Positions 1-6,844 of a stretch of DNA of 14,697 nucleotides are shown one piece after another (positions within the stretch are counted from its first letter, which is position 1; each line of letters begins with the position of its first letter). Below the pieces are notes generated by a model that was not told the origin of the DNA, searched no databases, and saw only the letters and a program-made list of their open reading frames with translations. Location of the stretch: the NCBI GenBank assembly GCA_029858165.1, contig JAOUFO010000014.1, positions 1-14,697 on the forward strand. The letters are read 5' to 3'. The stretch is from Deltaproteobacteria bacterium. Its GTDB lineage: Bacteria > SAR324 > JACQKK01. Both the position numbers and the translations under genes were made by a program.

Positions 1-1
1 G

Positions 2-292
2 CCGGTGGCCGAAATCGTGGAAGGCATCAAGCACGGCGTCCGCAAGGTGAACATTGACACCGATTTGCGGATGGCCTCCACCGGCGCGGTGCGCAAGCAT
101 CTGGCCGAAAACAAATCCAACTTTGATCCGCGCAAGTTCTTGAAAGAATCCACCAAAGGGATGATGGAAATCTGCAAGGCCCGCTACGAAGCCTTTGGTA
201 CCGCCGGGCAGGGCAGCAAAATCAAACCCATCAGCATGGAAGTGATGTTCAAACGGTATGCTGAGGGCAAACTGGACCCCCGGGTAAAATAA
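2..292 (+). CDS. fba: Class II fructose-bisphosphate aldolase, C-terminal part (5' end outside window)
   Basis: This is the last ~96 residues of a zinc-dependent class II aldolase, which interconverts fructose-1,6-bisphosphate with dihydroxyacetone phosphate and glyceraldehyde-3-phosphate in the cytoplasm (glycolysis, gluconeogenesis or the Calvin cycle). The sequence shows the family's late signature GVRKVNIDTDLRMA, whose Asn-x-Asp-Thr-Asp segment lies in the phosphate/substrate-binding region. After it comes a helical tail typical of the long proteobacterial/Calvin-cycle-type subgroup (R-K-F-L-K, I-C-K-A-R-Y-E-A-F-G-T-A-G). The frame is open through the left edge, so start, zinc ligands and catalytic Asp are not visible. 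Stop TAA at 290-292 is followed 30 bases later by a strong terminator, so the gene is the last of its transcript. Family identity is secure; the symbol assumes the usual name. Confidence 0.93.
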   Translation, partial: PVAEIVEGIKHGVRKVNIDTDLRMASTGAVRKHLAENKSNFDPRKFLKESTKGMMEICKARYEAFGTAGQGSKIKPISMEVMFKRYAEGKLDPRVK

Positions 293-322
293 ACCCTTCC
301 CCCCTCTGGGGGGTCCGGGCAC

Positions 323-364
323 AAAAAAAGCCGGTTGGGTCTTATCCCCACCGGCTTTTTTTTT
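323..364 (+). terminator. Rho-independent terminator after the aldolase gene
   Basis: A-run, then stem GCCGGTTGGG (330-339) pairing with CCCCACCGGC (346-355-region) with one mismatch, then a run of nine T. The flanking A- and T-runs make it potentially bidirectional, but its position 30 bases after the aldolase stop assigns it to the plus strand. Confidence 0.9.
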
Positions 365-472
365 CGTATTAGCCATCATGGGTTTGCAGAGGCACAGGAT
401 ATTCTGTGGAGGGGGTGGGTATCTCAGAAACTTCCTCCTCTTTCTATCACCGCAATCCATCCTTCTGTTAAA

Positions 473-514
473 AAAAAGCCCTGTCCGCTTTGTTCAAGGG
501 GACAGGGCTTTTTA
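473..514 (-). terminator. Rho-independent terminator of the small Ala/Lys-rich protein gene
   Basis: Stem AAGCCCTGTCC (about 477-487) pairs perfectly with GGACAGGGCTT (500-510), with an A-run on one side and a T-run on the other. Read on the minus strand it lies about 50 bases after the stop codon at 565, the right place to end that transcript. It faces the aldolase terminator at 323-364; the ~100 bases between hold nothing recognisable. Confidence 0.85.
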
Positions 515-564
515 AATTGAAAGCTCATCAAAGGGGGAGTTTTCCCCCTAAGGATGGGTTTTCG

Positions 565-744
565 TTACTTTTTGGCCGGAGCAGCCGGTTTGGCGGCTTC
601 GGCAGGAGCCTTGGCTTTCTCAGCAGAAGCGGCGGCGGCCGGTGCTTTGGCTTTGGCCGCGCTCTTTTTGGATTTGCCTTTGGCAAAAGAAACGCCAACG
701 GAAACAATCAAGACCACCAAGATAGCGAAAAGAATCCGCTTCAT
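565..744 (-). CDS. Small Ala/Lys/Pro-rich protein with N-terminal signal peptide (59 aa)
   Basis: The 59-residue product starts MKR, has a hydrophobic stretch at residues 4-18 (ILFAILVVLIVSVGV), and a likely signal peptidase I site after SFA (residue 21). The remaining 38 residues are almost only Ala, Lys, Pro and Ser (KGKSKKSAAKAKAPA...), so the mature part should be very basic and unstructured, like a histone-H1 tail. It is probably exported to the periplasm or anchored by an uncleaved N-terminus. The start is fixed by the Shine-Dalgarno AGGAGA seven bases before ATG 744; the longer open frame upstream to 921 has no such site and reads through a structured leader. A terminator at 473-514 closes the transcript. 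No function can be assigned; binding of nucleic acid or cell-wall polyanions is an inference from charge only. Confidence 0.75.
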   Translation of the reverse strand: MKRILFAILVVLIVSVGVSFAKGKSKKSAAKAKAPAAAASAEKAKAPAEAAKPAAPAKK

Positions 745-770
745 ATCTTCTCCTGAATTTTTTGTGTTGA

Positions 771-897
771 GGTTGCGGGCGGTTTTGCCCCCAACCTCTG
801 CCGGGCGCATGTTCCCTCTTATCACCGGACAGGCCGTAGTACCGGACCCCTGGCTGGGTTTCCCCTGACCGGGTTTTCGGCAAATGGCATCCCGGCA
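771..897 (-). promoter_or_regulatory. Structured 5' leader of the small basic protein, candidate cis-regulatory RNA
   Basis: Read on the minus strand, CTGCCGGG (897-890) pairs perfectly with CCCGGCAG (805-798) and encloses ~84 bases with further short stems, including a GGG-GAAA-CCC tetraloop hairpin. Right after it a second hairpin, GGTTGGGGGC/GCCCGCAACC (796-771, one mismatch), ends about 20 bases before the Shine-Dalgarno. A long closed domain followed by a hairpin near the ribosome site is the usual shape of a bacterial regulatory leader. It does not match the conserved cores I know for c-di-GMP (GEMM), cobalamin, TPP, SAM, ydaO or fluoride riboswitches. The structure is visible; the regulatory role is inference. 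Confidence 0.4.
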
Positions 898-924
898 GTT
901 TGGGAAGGAATTCCTAACCACAAT

Positions 925-953
925 TGGTTAAGGGAATGCGACCAACGCTTCAA
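925..953 (-). promoter_or_regulatory. Weak candidate sigma-70 promoter for the small basic protein
   Basis: On the minus strand TTGAAG (953-948), a 17-base spacer and TAACCA (930-925), with an AT-only tract just upstream (about 970-1000) that could act as an UP element. It would start the RNA near 917, just before the closing stem of the leader. The -10 match is poor, so this is tentative. Confidence 0.25.
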
Positions 954-1010
954 TAGAATCACAAATCCGAAATTTTAAAAAATTAAATTAATTTATGGGT
1001 TTAAGGTTCA

Positions 1011-3092
1011 TCATTCCTTTCCTTTATGGATTGCGGGGGTTGGTGACAGTTCCACCCGCACCCGCTGTCGGTCCACATCCACATCCGCCACTCTGGCCGC
1101 CACCCGGTCGCCTTCCCGCACGCCTGGGGGCAGAGGGCCGTCCACCAACAGCAGAATGTCCTCCAGCCAGATTTTGGCCCACACCGGTTGATGGGGGGGG
1201 CTTTTGCCTGCCCGCCGCACGGTGGCGGCCAACACCAGGCCGGGGTTCTGGGCCAGATACACCCGTTTCCAGTCATCATCCATCCGTTTTTCCACATCAC
1301 CGTACACAGCAAACCGCACTTCGGCGGTTCTGGCCCATTGGGCCAGCCGGGTTTCGTCGGCAAACAAGGGGGGTCCCCCGGTGAGATGGGTGATGATTTG
1401 GCGCTGCATCACCAGGTCCGGAAACCGGCGCAGGGGGGAGCTTACCTGAATGTAGCGGTCGCAGGCCAGCCCGGCGTGGCCCCCGCCCCGGGTGGTAAAC
1501 CGGGCGGCGGGGGTGATCAGAGGGGGCGGAGTACCGACGGCGGTTCCGGTTGGTTTGGGGGGGTGCTGCACCCGGTAGATGGCGGGCAGGCGGTGATCCC
1601 GGCAATAGCGGCCCGCCGCCTGATTGGTCAGGATGGCCAGTTCCTCCACCATTCTGTGGCCCGGGCCGGAGCGGTTGATTTTTTCCAGGCGGACCCGCTC
1701 GGGATCGGATGGGTCTATCATCACCTCTTCCCGGTTGGAAATGGAGGCTCCTCTGGCCCTTCTGTCCCGAGCCAGGGAGCCGCACAACCGGGCCAGCTGC
1801 CCCCAGGTGGCCGGGTGGCGGGCCAGCAGTTCCTCTCCCTGGTCGTAATCCAGATTGGCGTCCACCCGGATGATGGATTGTTCCAACCCCAAAAACCGGG
1901 CCTGGATTCCGGCCGCTTCGGTTTCCTCCAACCCAAAGCTGAACGTCAGGGCCTCCCGGTCCGCTCCCCGCACCAGGGAAAACCGGCCATTGGAAATCAC
2001 CTCGGGCAGCATGGGATAAATGGCCCGCGGGGTATAAACCGAGGAAACCCGCTCCTCGGCCTCCACAAACAGCGGCTCATCCGGGTTCAAATCAAACCGG
2101 GGTTCGGCAATGTGAACCAGCACCCGCAAAGCTCCGATCCGGTCAGGCTCCTCCCAAACCGAATAGGCATCGTCAAAATCCAGGGTGTTGGGGGAATCCA
2201 GGGAGCAGGTGAACAGTTCCCGGTAATCGGTGCGCCCCTCCATCGTGGGAGGGGTGGCGGCCCATTCTTCCGCCCGCCGGATGACTTCCGGGGGAAATTC
2301 CAGGCTTACCCGGCCCCACAACAGCCAGATTCTGCCCCAATCCACCCAGGCGCCTGCCGCCGCCAACAGGTGTTTCAGCCGGGCATGGTTTTCCTCCGAT
2401 TGATGGGGATGCAGGTCCAGGGGCCGGGCCAGGGCGGCCCAATGGGGGGATTGCCGACCATGGGCCAGCAGCTCTTCCAGGGCGGCCAAAAACCCTTTAA
2501 ACGGCGGGGAATCCGCCGGGGGGTGGCCTTCCTCCAAGGTTTTTCGCCAAAGGGCCGCCTGGTGCTGGGCCGCCGCAAGCCGGTTGTTGTCGGCTTCCCG
2601 TTCATCATGTTGGCGGATTTCCACTTCTGCCCGGGCCACAAACCGGTGTTTGGACCGGCGGAACAACCGGGGGCAGTTCAGCAACGCCTGATACAGGGCG
2701 GCTTCCCGCCAGCCTGCCGCTTCCGGGGATAAGCGGTCTTCCTCCCGGCCGAAAGCCGCCTGGGTGATGGCGTCAAAGGGGATGGGGCGGCCCGCCTGAT
2801 ATTCGGCCGCCAGATTTTGGTGCAAGGCGGCCAGGTCCACCGGGGGGTGTTTCAGGGGGGGAAGGGCCGCCAGCCATTCATTTAGTTTCGCCAGAGCCGT
2901 CGGGCGGGGTTCCTCTCCCGGCAACAGGGGGGGGGCCTCCCAAACCAGCAGCAACTGCCCGGCGGGGACCTCCATTTCCCGGCCACCGGGCAGCACCAAC
3001 CGGAAATGTTTGTGGGTTTGACCGGCCACCCAGCCGGGGGTAAACCGGCCATCCACCTCAATGGCGCCGAATTGTATGGGTTTCAGGGTCAC
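1011..3092 (-). CDS. RNB-domain exoribonuclease (RNase II/R family)
   Basis: A 693-residue 3'-5' exoribonuclease expected to degrade RNA processively to nucleoside monophosphates in the cytoplasm. Residues ~5-50 resemble the small beta-barrel, and ~125-160 the winged helix, that precede the RNB domain in cyanobacterial/plastid-type RNase II homologues. The RNB domain starts near 287. The Mg-binding acidic cluster is intact as D299-SPNTL-D305-F-D307-D308 (compare D201/D207/D209/D210 of E. coli RNase II). The helix HRMVEELAILTNQAAGRY (479-496) and the basic motif SSPLRRFPDL (551-560) are also present. Residues ~616-684 fit an S1 RNA-binding fold. GTG at 3092 is chosen because no Met occurs before residue 40 and AAAGGAT lies ~12 bases upstream. 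The gene is divergent from lepA. Whether it acts like RNase II or R cannot be read from the sequence. Confidence 0.88.
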   Translation of the reverse strand: MTLKPIQFGAIEVDGRFTPGWVAGQTHKHFRLVLPGGREMEVPAGQLLLVWEAPPLLPGEEPRPTALAKLNEWLAALPPLKHPPVDLAALHQNLAAEYQAGRPIPFDAITQAAFGREEDRLSPEAAGWREAALYQALLNCPRLFRRSKHRFVARAEVEIRQHDEREADNNRLAAAQHQAALWRKTLEEGHPPADSPPFKGFLAALEELLAHGRQSPHWAALARPLDLHPHQSEENHARLKHLLAAAGAWVDWGRIWLLWGRVSLEFPPEVIRRAEEWAATPPTMEGRTDYRELFTCSLDSPNTLDFDDAYSVWEEPDRIGALRVLVHIAEPRFDLNPDEPLFVEAEERVSSVYTPRAIYPMLPEVISNGRFSLVRGADREALTFSFGLEETEAAGIQARFLGLEQSIIRVDANLDYDQGEELLARHPATWGQLARLCGSLARDRRARGASISNREEVMIDPSDPERVRLEKINRSGPGHRMVEELAILTNQAAGRYCRDHRLPAIYRVQHPPKPTGTAVGTPPPLITPAARFTTRGGGHAGLACDRYIQVSSPLRRFPDLVMQRQIITHLTGGPPLFADETRLAQWARTAEVRFAVYGDVEKRMDDDWKRVYLAQNPGLVLAATVRRAGKSPPHQPVWAKIWLEDILLLVDGPLPPGVREGDRVAARVADVDVDRQRVRVELSPTPAIHKGKE

Positions 3093-3183
3093 GGGTCCGG
3101 CTTATCCTTTCTCTGACCGTTGGGAATTGATAGGATGTTTTCTAATCCGGGCGGCCCATAGGCCCTCATCCAGCTTTTTTCCC

Positions 3184-3190
3184 AGGGAGA
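3184..3190 (+). promoter_or_regulatory. Ribosome binding site fixing the TTG start of lepA
   Basis: AGGGAGA lies eight bases before TTG 3199. No ATG stands at the family's conserved N-terminus, so this site decides the start. The open frame running upstream to 3061 overlaps the divergent RNase gene and is not coding. Confidence 0.7.
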
Positions 3191-3198
3191 TTTCCACA

Positions 3199-5001
3199 TT
3201 GAGTGACACCAAGCATATCCGCAACTTCTGCATTATCGCCCATATTGACCATGGAAAATCCACCCTGGCGGACCGGTTGATTGAATATACCGGAGGTCTT
3301 TCCAAACGGGAAATGGAAGACCAGGTACTGGACACCCTGGAACTGGAAAAAGAACGGGGCATCACCATCAAGTCCCAGTCGGTCAACCTTACCTACAAAG
3401 CCAAAAACGGGGAATCCTACTTTTTGAATCTGATTGACACTCCCGGCCATGTGGATTTCACCTACGAGGTGTCCCGCTCTCTGGCCGCCTGCGAGGGGGC
3501 TTTGCTGGTGGTGGATGCCGTCCAGGGGGTGGAGGCTCAAACCCTGGCCAATGTGTATCTGGCTTTGGATGAAGACCTGGAAATCATTCCCGTCATCAAC
3601 AAAATAGACCTTCCCTCCTCTGATCCCGAGCGGGTGAAAAAGGAAATCGAAAAAACCATCGGTCTGGATGCCCAGGACGCGGTGTTGGCCAGCGCCAAAA
3701 CCGGAATCGGCATCCAGGATATTTTGGAAAGGGTGGTGGAGCGGGTGCCCCCCCCCGCTGGGGATGATTCCCATCCGTTGCAGGGGCTGGTGTTTGACGG
3801 CTGGTTTGACCCCTACCTGGGGGTGGTGGTGATGATCCGGGTGATGGAAGGGCAGGTGAAAGTGGGGGACCGCATCCGGTTTATGCGCTCCGGCAAGGAA
3901 TACGATGTGGCCACTTTGGGCCGGTTTACTCCCGTGAAAAAAGCGGTGGAATCTCTTTCCGCCGGGGAGGTGGGGTATGTTTCCGCCGCCATCAAGCAAA
4001 TCCAGGATGCCCAGGTGGGGGAAACCATCACCCTGGCCAAAAACCCGGCGGCCAAGCCGTTGCCGGGCTATACCAAGGTAAAGCCCATGGTGTTCAGCGG
4101 GCTGTACCCGGCTGACGGCGAACAATTTGAGGACCTCAAGGACGCCCTGGAAAAACTGGCCTTGAACGACGCGGCTCTGGTGTTTGAACTGGAAACCTCC
4201 GCGGCCCTGGGGTTTGGGTTCCGCTGCGGGTTTTTGGGCTCCCTCCACCTGGAAATCGTTCAGGAACGGCTGGAGCGGGAACTGGGGATCAATCTGATCA
4301 CCACCGCCCCCACGGTGGTGTACGAGGTCCATTTAAAAACCGGCGAAGTGCTGAAGGTGGAAAACCCCAACAAACTGCCGGACCCCGCCAAGGTGGATTT
4401 TATCGCCGAACCCTATGTGAAAGGACGGATTTACCTGCCCAATGAATTCGTGGGCAATGTGATGAAGGTTTCCATGGACCGTCGGGGGGTGCAGACCGGC
4501 ATGAAATATCTGGATGAAACCCGGGTTCAGTTGGAATACGAATTTCCCCTGGCCGAAATCGTGCTGGATTTCTACGACAAACTGAAAACCGCCACCAAAG
4601 GGTACGGCTCTTTTGATTACGAACCCATTGATTTCCGTCCGGGCAATCTGGTCAAGCTGGATATTCTGCTCAACAGCGACAAAGTGGATGCCCTGTCGGT
4701 GATTGTGGACAAGGAAAAAGCTCAGGCACGGGGGCGCTACCTGACCCATAAACTGCGGGAACACATCCCCCGCCAGATGTTTGAAGTGGCCATCCAGGCC
4801 GCGGTCGGCGCCAAAATCCTGGCCCGGGAAACCATCTCCGCCATGCGGAAAAATGTGACCGCCAAATGTTACGGGGGGGATATTTCCCGCAAACGCAAGC
4901 TGCTGGAAAAACAAAAAGAAGGCAAAAAACGGATGAAACAAATCGGTTCGGTGGAAGTGCCCCAGGAGGCCTTTATGGCGGTGCTGAAAACCGGGGATTA
5001 G
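3199..5001 (+). CDS. lepA: Elongation factor 4 (LepA), ribosome-associated GTPase
   Basis: A 600-residue translational GTPase, the normal LepA length. EF4 binds the 70S ribosome, is linked to back-translocation and initiation or assembly steps, and is near-universal in bacteria. GTPase motifs are complete: G1 AHIDHGKST (14-22), G2 T56 in RGITIKSQ, G3 DTPGH (80-84), G4 NKID (134-137), G5 SAK (165-167). Domain II, the EF-G-like domains III/V, and the LepA-specific C-terminal domain (ending KKRMKQIGSVEVPQEAFMAVLK) follow in order. The start is a TTG supported by AGGGAGA; MSDTKHIRNFCIIAHIDHG is the usual N-terminus. Codons for Pro-Pro-Pro at 3748-3756 form an unbroken run of nine C. The kinase gene starts 27 bases after the stop and may be cotranscribed. 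In E. coli lepA precedes lepB; no signal peptidase gene is here. Confidence 0.97.
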   Translation: MSDTKHIRNFCIIAHIDHGKSTLADRLIEYTGGLSKREMEDQVLDTLELEKERGITIKSQSVNLTYKAKNGESYFLNLIDTPGHVDFTYEVSRSLAACEGALLVVDAVQGVEAQTLANVYLALDEDLEIIPVINKIDLPSSDPERVKKEIEKTIGLDAQDAVLASAKTGIGIQDILERVVERVPPPAGDDSHPLQGLVFDGWFDPYLGVVVMIRVMEGQVKVGDRIRFMRSGKEYDVATLGRFTPVKKAVESLSAGEVGYVSAAIKQIQDAQVGETITLAKNPAAKPLPGYTKVKPMVFSGLYPADGEQFEDLKDALEKLALNDAALVFELETSAALGFGFRCGFLGSLHLEIVQERLERELGINLITTAPTVVYEVHLKTGEVLKVENPNKLPDPAKVDFIAEPYVKGRIYLPNEFVGNVMKVSMDRRGVQTGMKYLDETRVQLEYEFPLAEIVLDFYDKLKTATKGYGSFDYEPIDFRPGNLVKLDILLNSDKVDALSVIVDKEKAQARGRYLTHKLREHIPRQMFEVAIQAAVGAKILARETISAMRKNVTAKCYGGDISRKRKLLEKQKEGKKRMKQIGSVEVPQEAFMAVLKTGD

Positions 5002-5028
5002 CCTTCCCCTCTCATCCGGGTGATGTTC

Positions 5029-6614
5029 ATGTCTGATTCCTCTTTCCCTGATTCAGCCCTGTATCTGGCCCTGGACCAGGGGGGCCATTCCAGCCGGGCC
5101 ATGGTGTTTGACGCCCGGGGGCGGCAGGCGGCCATGGCCTCCCGCCCCATCCATCCCCGCCGCCCCCATCCGGGCTGGGCCGAATACGAACCGGATGAAT
5201 TGATCCAATCCCTGCGGGAGGCGGCGGATGAAGCGGTGCGGGGATTGGGGAAGGATTCCCGGCGCCTGGCCGGGCCGGGCTGGCCGCCCAACGGTCCAAT
5301 CTGGCGGCGTGGGATGCCCAAACCGGGGAGCCGTTGGCCCCGGTGGTCAGTTGGCAGGATTTGCGTGCGGCAGGGATTGTGGCCCGGTGGCAGTCCCAGG
5401 ACGCCACCCTGGGCGGGGTTATTCAGGCCAAAACCGGGTTGCGGCTGACCCCCCATTACGGGGCGGGAAAAATGCGCTGGTGGCTGGAACATCACCCTCC
5501 GGTGGCCCTGGCGGCCCGCAAAGGGGTTTTGCGCTGGGGGCCTATGGCGGCCTGGCTGGTCCACACTTTGCTGGCAGAACACCCCTGGGTGGTGGACCCC
5601 CAGAACGGATCCCGCACCTTGTTGTGGAATCTTTCTTCCGGGGATTGGGACAAGGAGCTTCCGGTCCGGCTGGGCCTGCCTCCGGGGGAAGGGTTTTTGC
5701 CCCGGCTGGTGCCCACCCGCCACCCCTATGGAATGCTCCATGCCGTCGGGCGGCCCATCCCGTTTTTGGTGTTGAACGGGGATCAGTCGGCGGCTTTGTT
5801 TGGATTCGGCCCTCCGCGGGAGGATTGGGCCTATGTGAACATCGGCACCGGGGCGTTTGTACAACGGGTATCCTCCCGTCTGCCGGAGCGCCCCCCCGGA
5901 TTGCTGGCCGGGGTGGTCTACACCGAAGACCCTCCCTCCACAGTTTCCCGATCTCCCGCCCCCCTTTCCCGCCTGCCCCCCATCCTGTATTCCCTGGAAG
6001 GGACCGTCAACGGTGCGGCTTCCGCCCTGGATTGGCTGGCTGAAACCCAGGGGGTCCCGGCGGAAGAACTGCTGAAAAGGCTGCCCGGCTGGCTGGCGCC
6101 GGGGGGGTTGAGGGATGGGGGCTTGAAAGAGGGGGGGGAGGGGGAGCCGCCGCTGTTTTTAAACGGGGTTTCCGGCTTGGGCTCCCCCTATTGGCGGGCG
6201 GATTTTCCCTCCCGGTTTGTGGGACTGGATGGCCGCTCCATTCCCCATCTGCCGACTTCCCATCTCCCTGTTCCTGGTCTGGCGGCTCTGGCGGCGGCGG
6301 TGGTGGAATCCATCCTGTTTTTGATTCAGGTCAATCTGGAACGGATGGACCAGGTTTTGCCCTCCCCCCAAAAAATCATGGTCAGCGGCGGATTGTCCCG
6401 GATGGACGGGTTGTGCCAAAGTCTGGCGGACCTTACCCGAAAACCCGTATCCCGCCGGGATGAGCCGGAAGCCACCGCCAGGGGGGTGGCTTTTTTAACC
6501 GCGGGAGGGCCTCCCGGCTGGGAGCCTGCCGTCGATGCCGCCTTTCTTCCCCGGAACAATCCGGGTTTGACGGACCGGTTTATCCGCTGGCAGCCTTTAA
6601 TGGAAAAAGATTAA
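5029..6614 (+). pseudogene. FGGY-family carbohydrate kinase (glycerol-kinase-like), interrupted by one frameshift
   Basis: FGGY kinases phosphorylate sugars or polyols with ATP in the cytoplasm. The first frame gives the N-terminal ATPase signature YLALDQGGHSSRAMVFDARG and runs to ...GKDSRRLAG (about 5274). The homologous continuation GLAAQRSNLAAWDAQTGEPLAPVVSWQD is in the -1 frame from 5277. One extra base at the GGG of 5272-5274 would restore SRRLAGAGLAAQRS. Later motifs are normal: catalytic GDQSAALFG (Asp codon 5781-5783), NIGTGAF, LEGTVNGAASALDWL and FLNGVSGLGSPYW. Glycerol is a plausible substrate (GDQ and DQGGHSSRA resemble GlpK), but the protein is divergent. Three low-complexity insertions (near 5938-5985, 6106-6150, 6238-6280) are unusual. 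ATG 5029 is preferred over 5020/5023 because GGGTGAT precedes it. It may be a recent pseudogene or a one-base sequence error. Confidence 0.8.
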
Positions 6615-6691
6615 GGGAGAGCGGCAAAAACAATGGTAAAGGGCGGTTCACAAGGGGAAATGAATGGAAAACAGGGCGGCTGGAAAAAGCA

Positions 6692-6761
6692 GACCCGGAT
6701 GAGGAAACCTCCTCCTTGAGCTCAGGTTCATCCTTTGAACACATTGCCCCTCATCCGGGTC
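6692..6761. repeat. 13-bp perfect inverted repeat with 44-base loop
   Basis: GACCCGGATGAGG (6692-6704) is exactly complementary to CCTCATCCGGGTC (6749-6761). The loop carries the small hairpin GTTCA/TGAAC (6726-6740) and the palindrome TGAGCTCA. It lies between the convergent kinase and orphan genes and could serve as a transcription end or be a mobile REP-like unit. TCATCCGGGT also occurs just before the kinase start (5013-5021). Confidence 0.6.
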
Positions 6762-6786
6762 CACCCTTTTCTTCTTTTTTCGCGGG

Positions 6787-6844
6787 ACCCCCTTTGCGGG
6801 GGTGTGAAATCGGCCCTAGCCTTGCGCTCCCAGAGGGAGAGCGC
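6787..6844. repeat. REP-like paired hairpins overlapping a gene end
   Basis: ACCCCC-TTTGC-GGGGGT (6787-6803) is followed by GCGCTCCC (6824-6831) pairing with GGGAGAGCGC (6835-6844, two unpaired bases). The CTCCC-AGA-GGGAG core resembles intergenic repeats common in high-GC proteobacteria. The second hairpin lies inside the last codons of the minus-strand gene ending at 6816, so that protein's tail was probably written by the repeat. Confidence 0.45.

Noticed and set aside
798..897. GEMM (c-di-GMP) or cobalamin riboswitch
   Set aside because: AGAGGGAAC and GAAA-loop features look superficially similar, but the conserved cores (GGGCAAACC...GGGACGCAAAGCC; GCCACTG-type B12 box) are missing.
1188..2732. 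Long plus-strand open frame (514 codons) opposite the RNB exoribonuclease gene
   Set aside because: Antisense shadow: Gly/Pro/Gln-rich, no family motif, while the opposite strand encodes intact RNB motifs.
3166..4332. Minus-strand open frame of 388 codons opposite lepA
   Set aside because: His/Gln/Gly-rich antisense shadow of a complete, unmistakable LepA.
5262..5290. Programmed -1 ribosomal frameshift in the kinase
   Set aside because: No X-XXY-YYZ slippery heptamer at the junction, and this family does not use recoding; a one-base loss is simpler.
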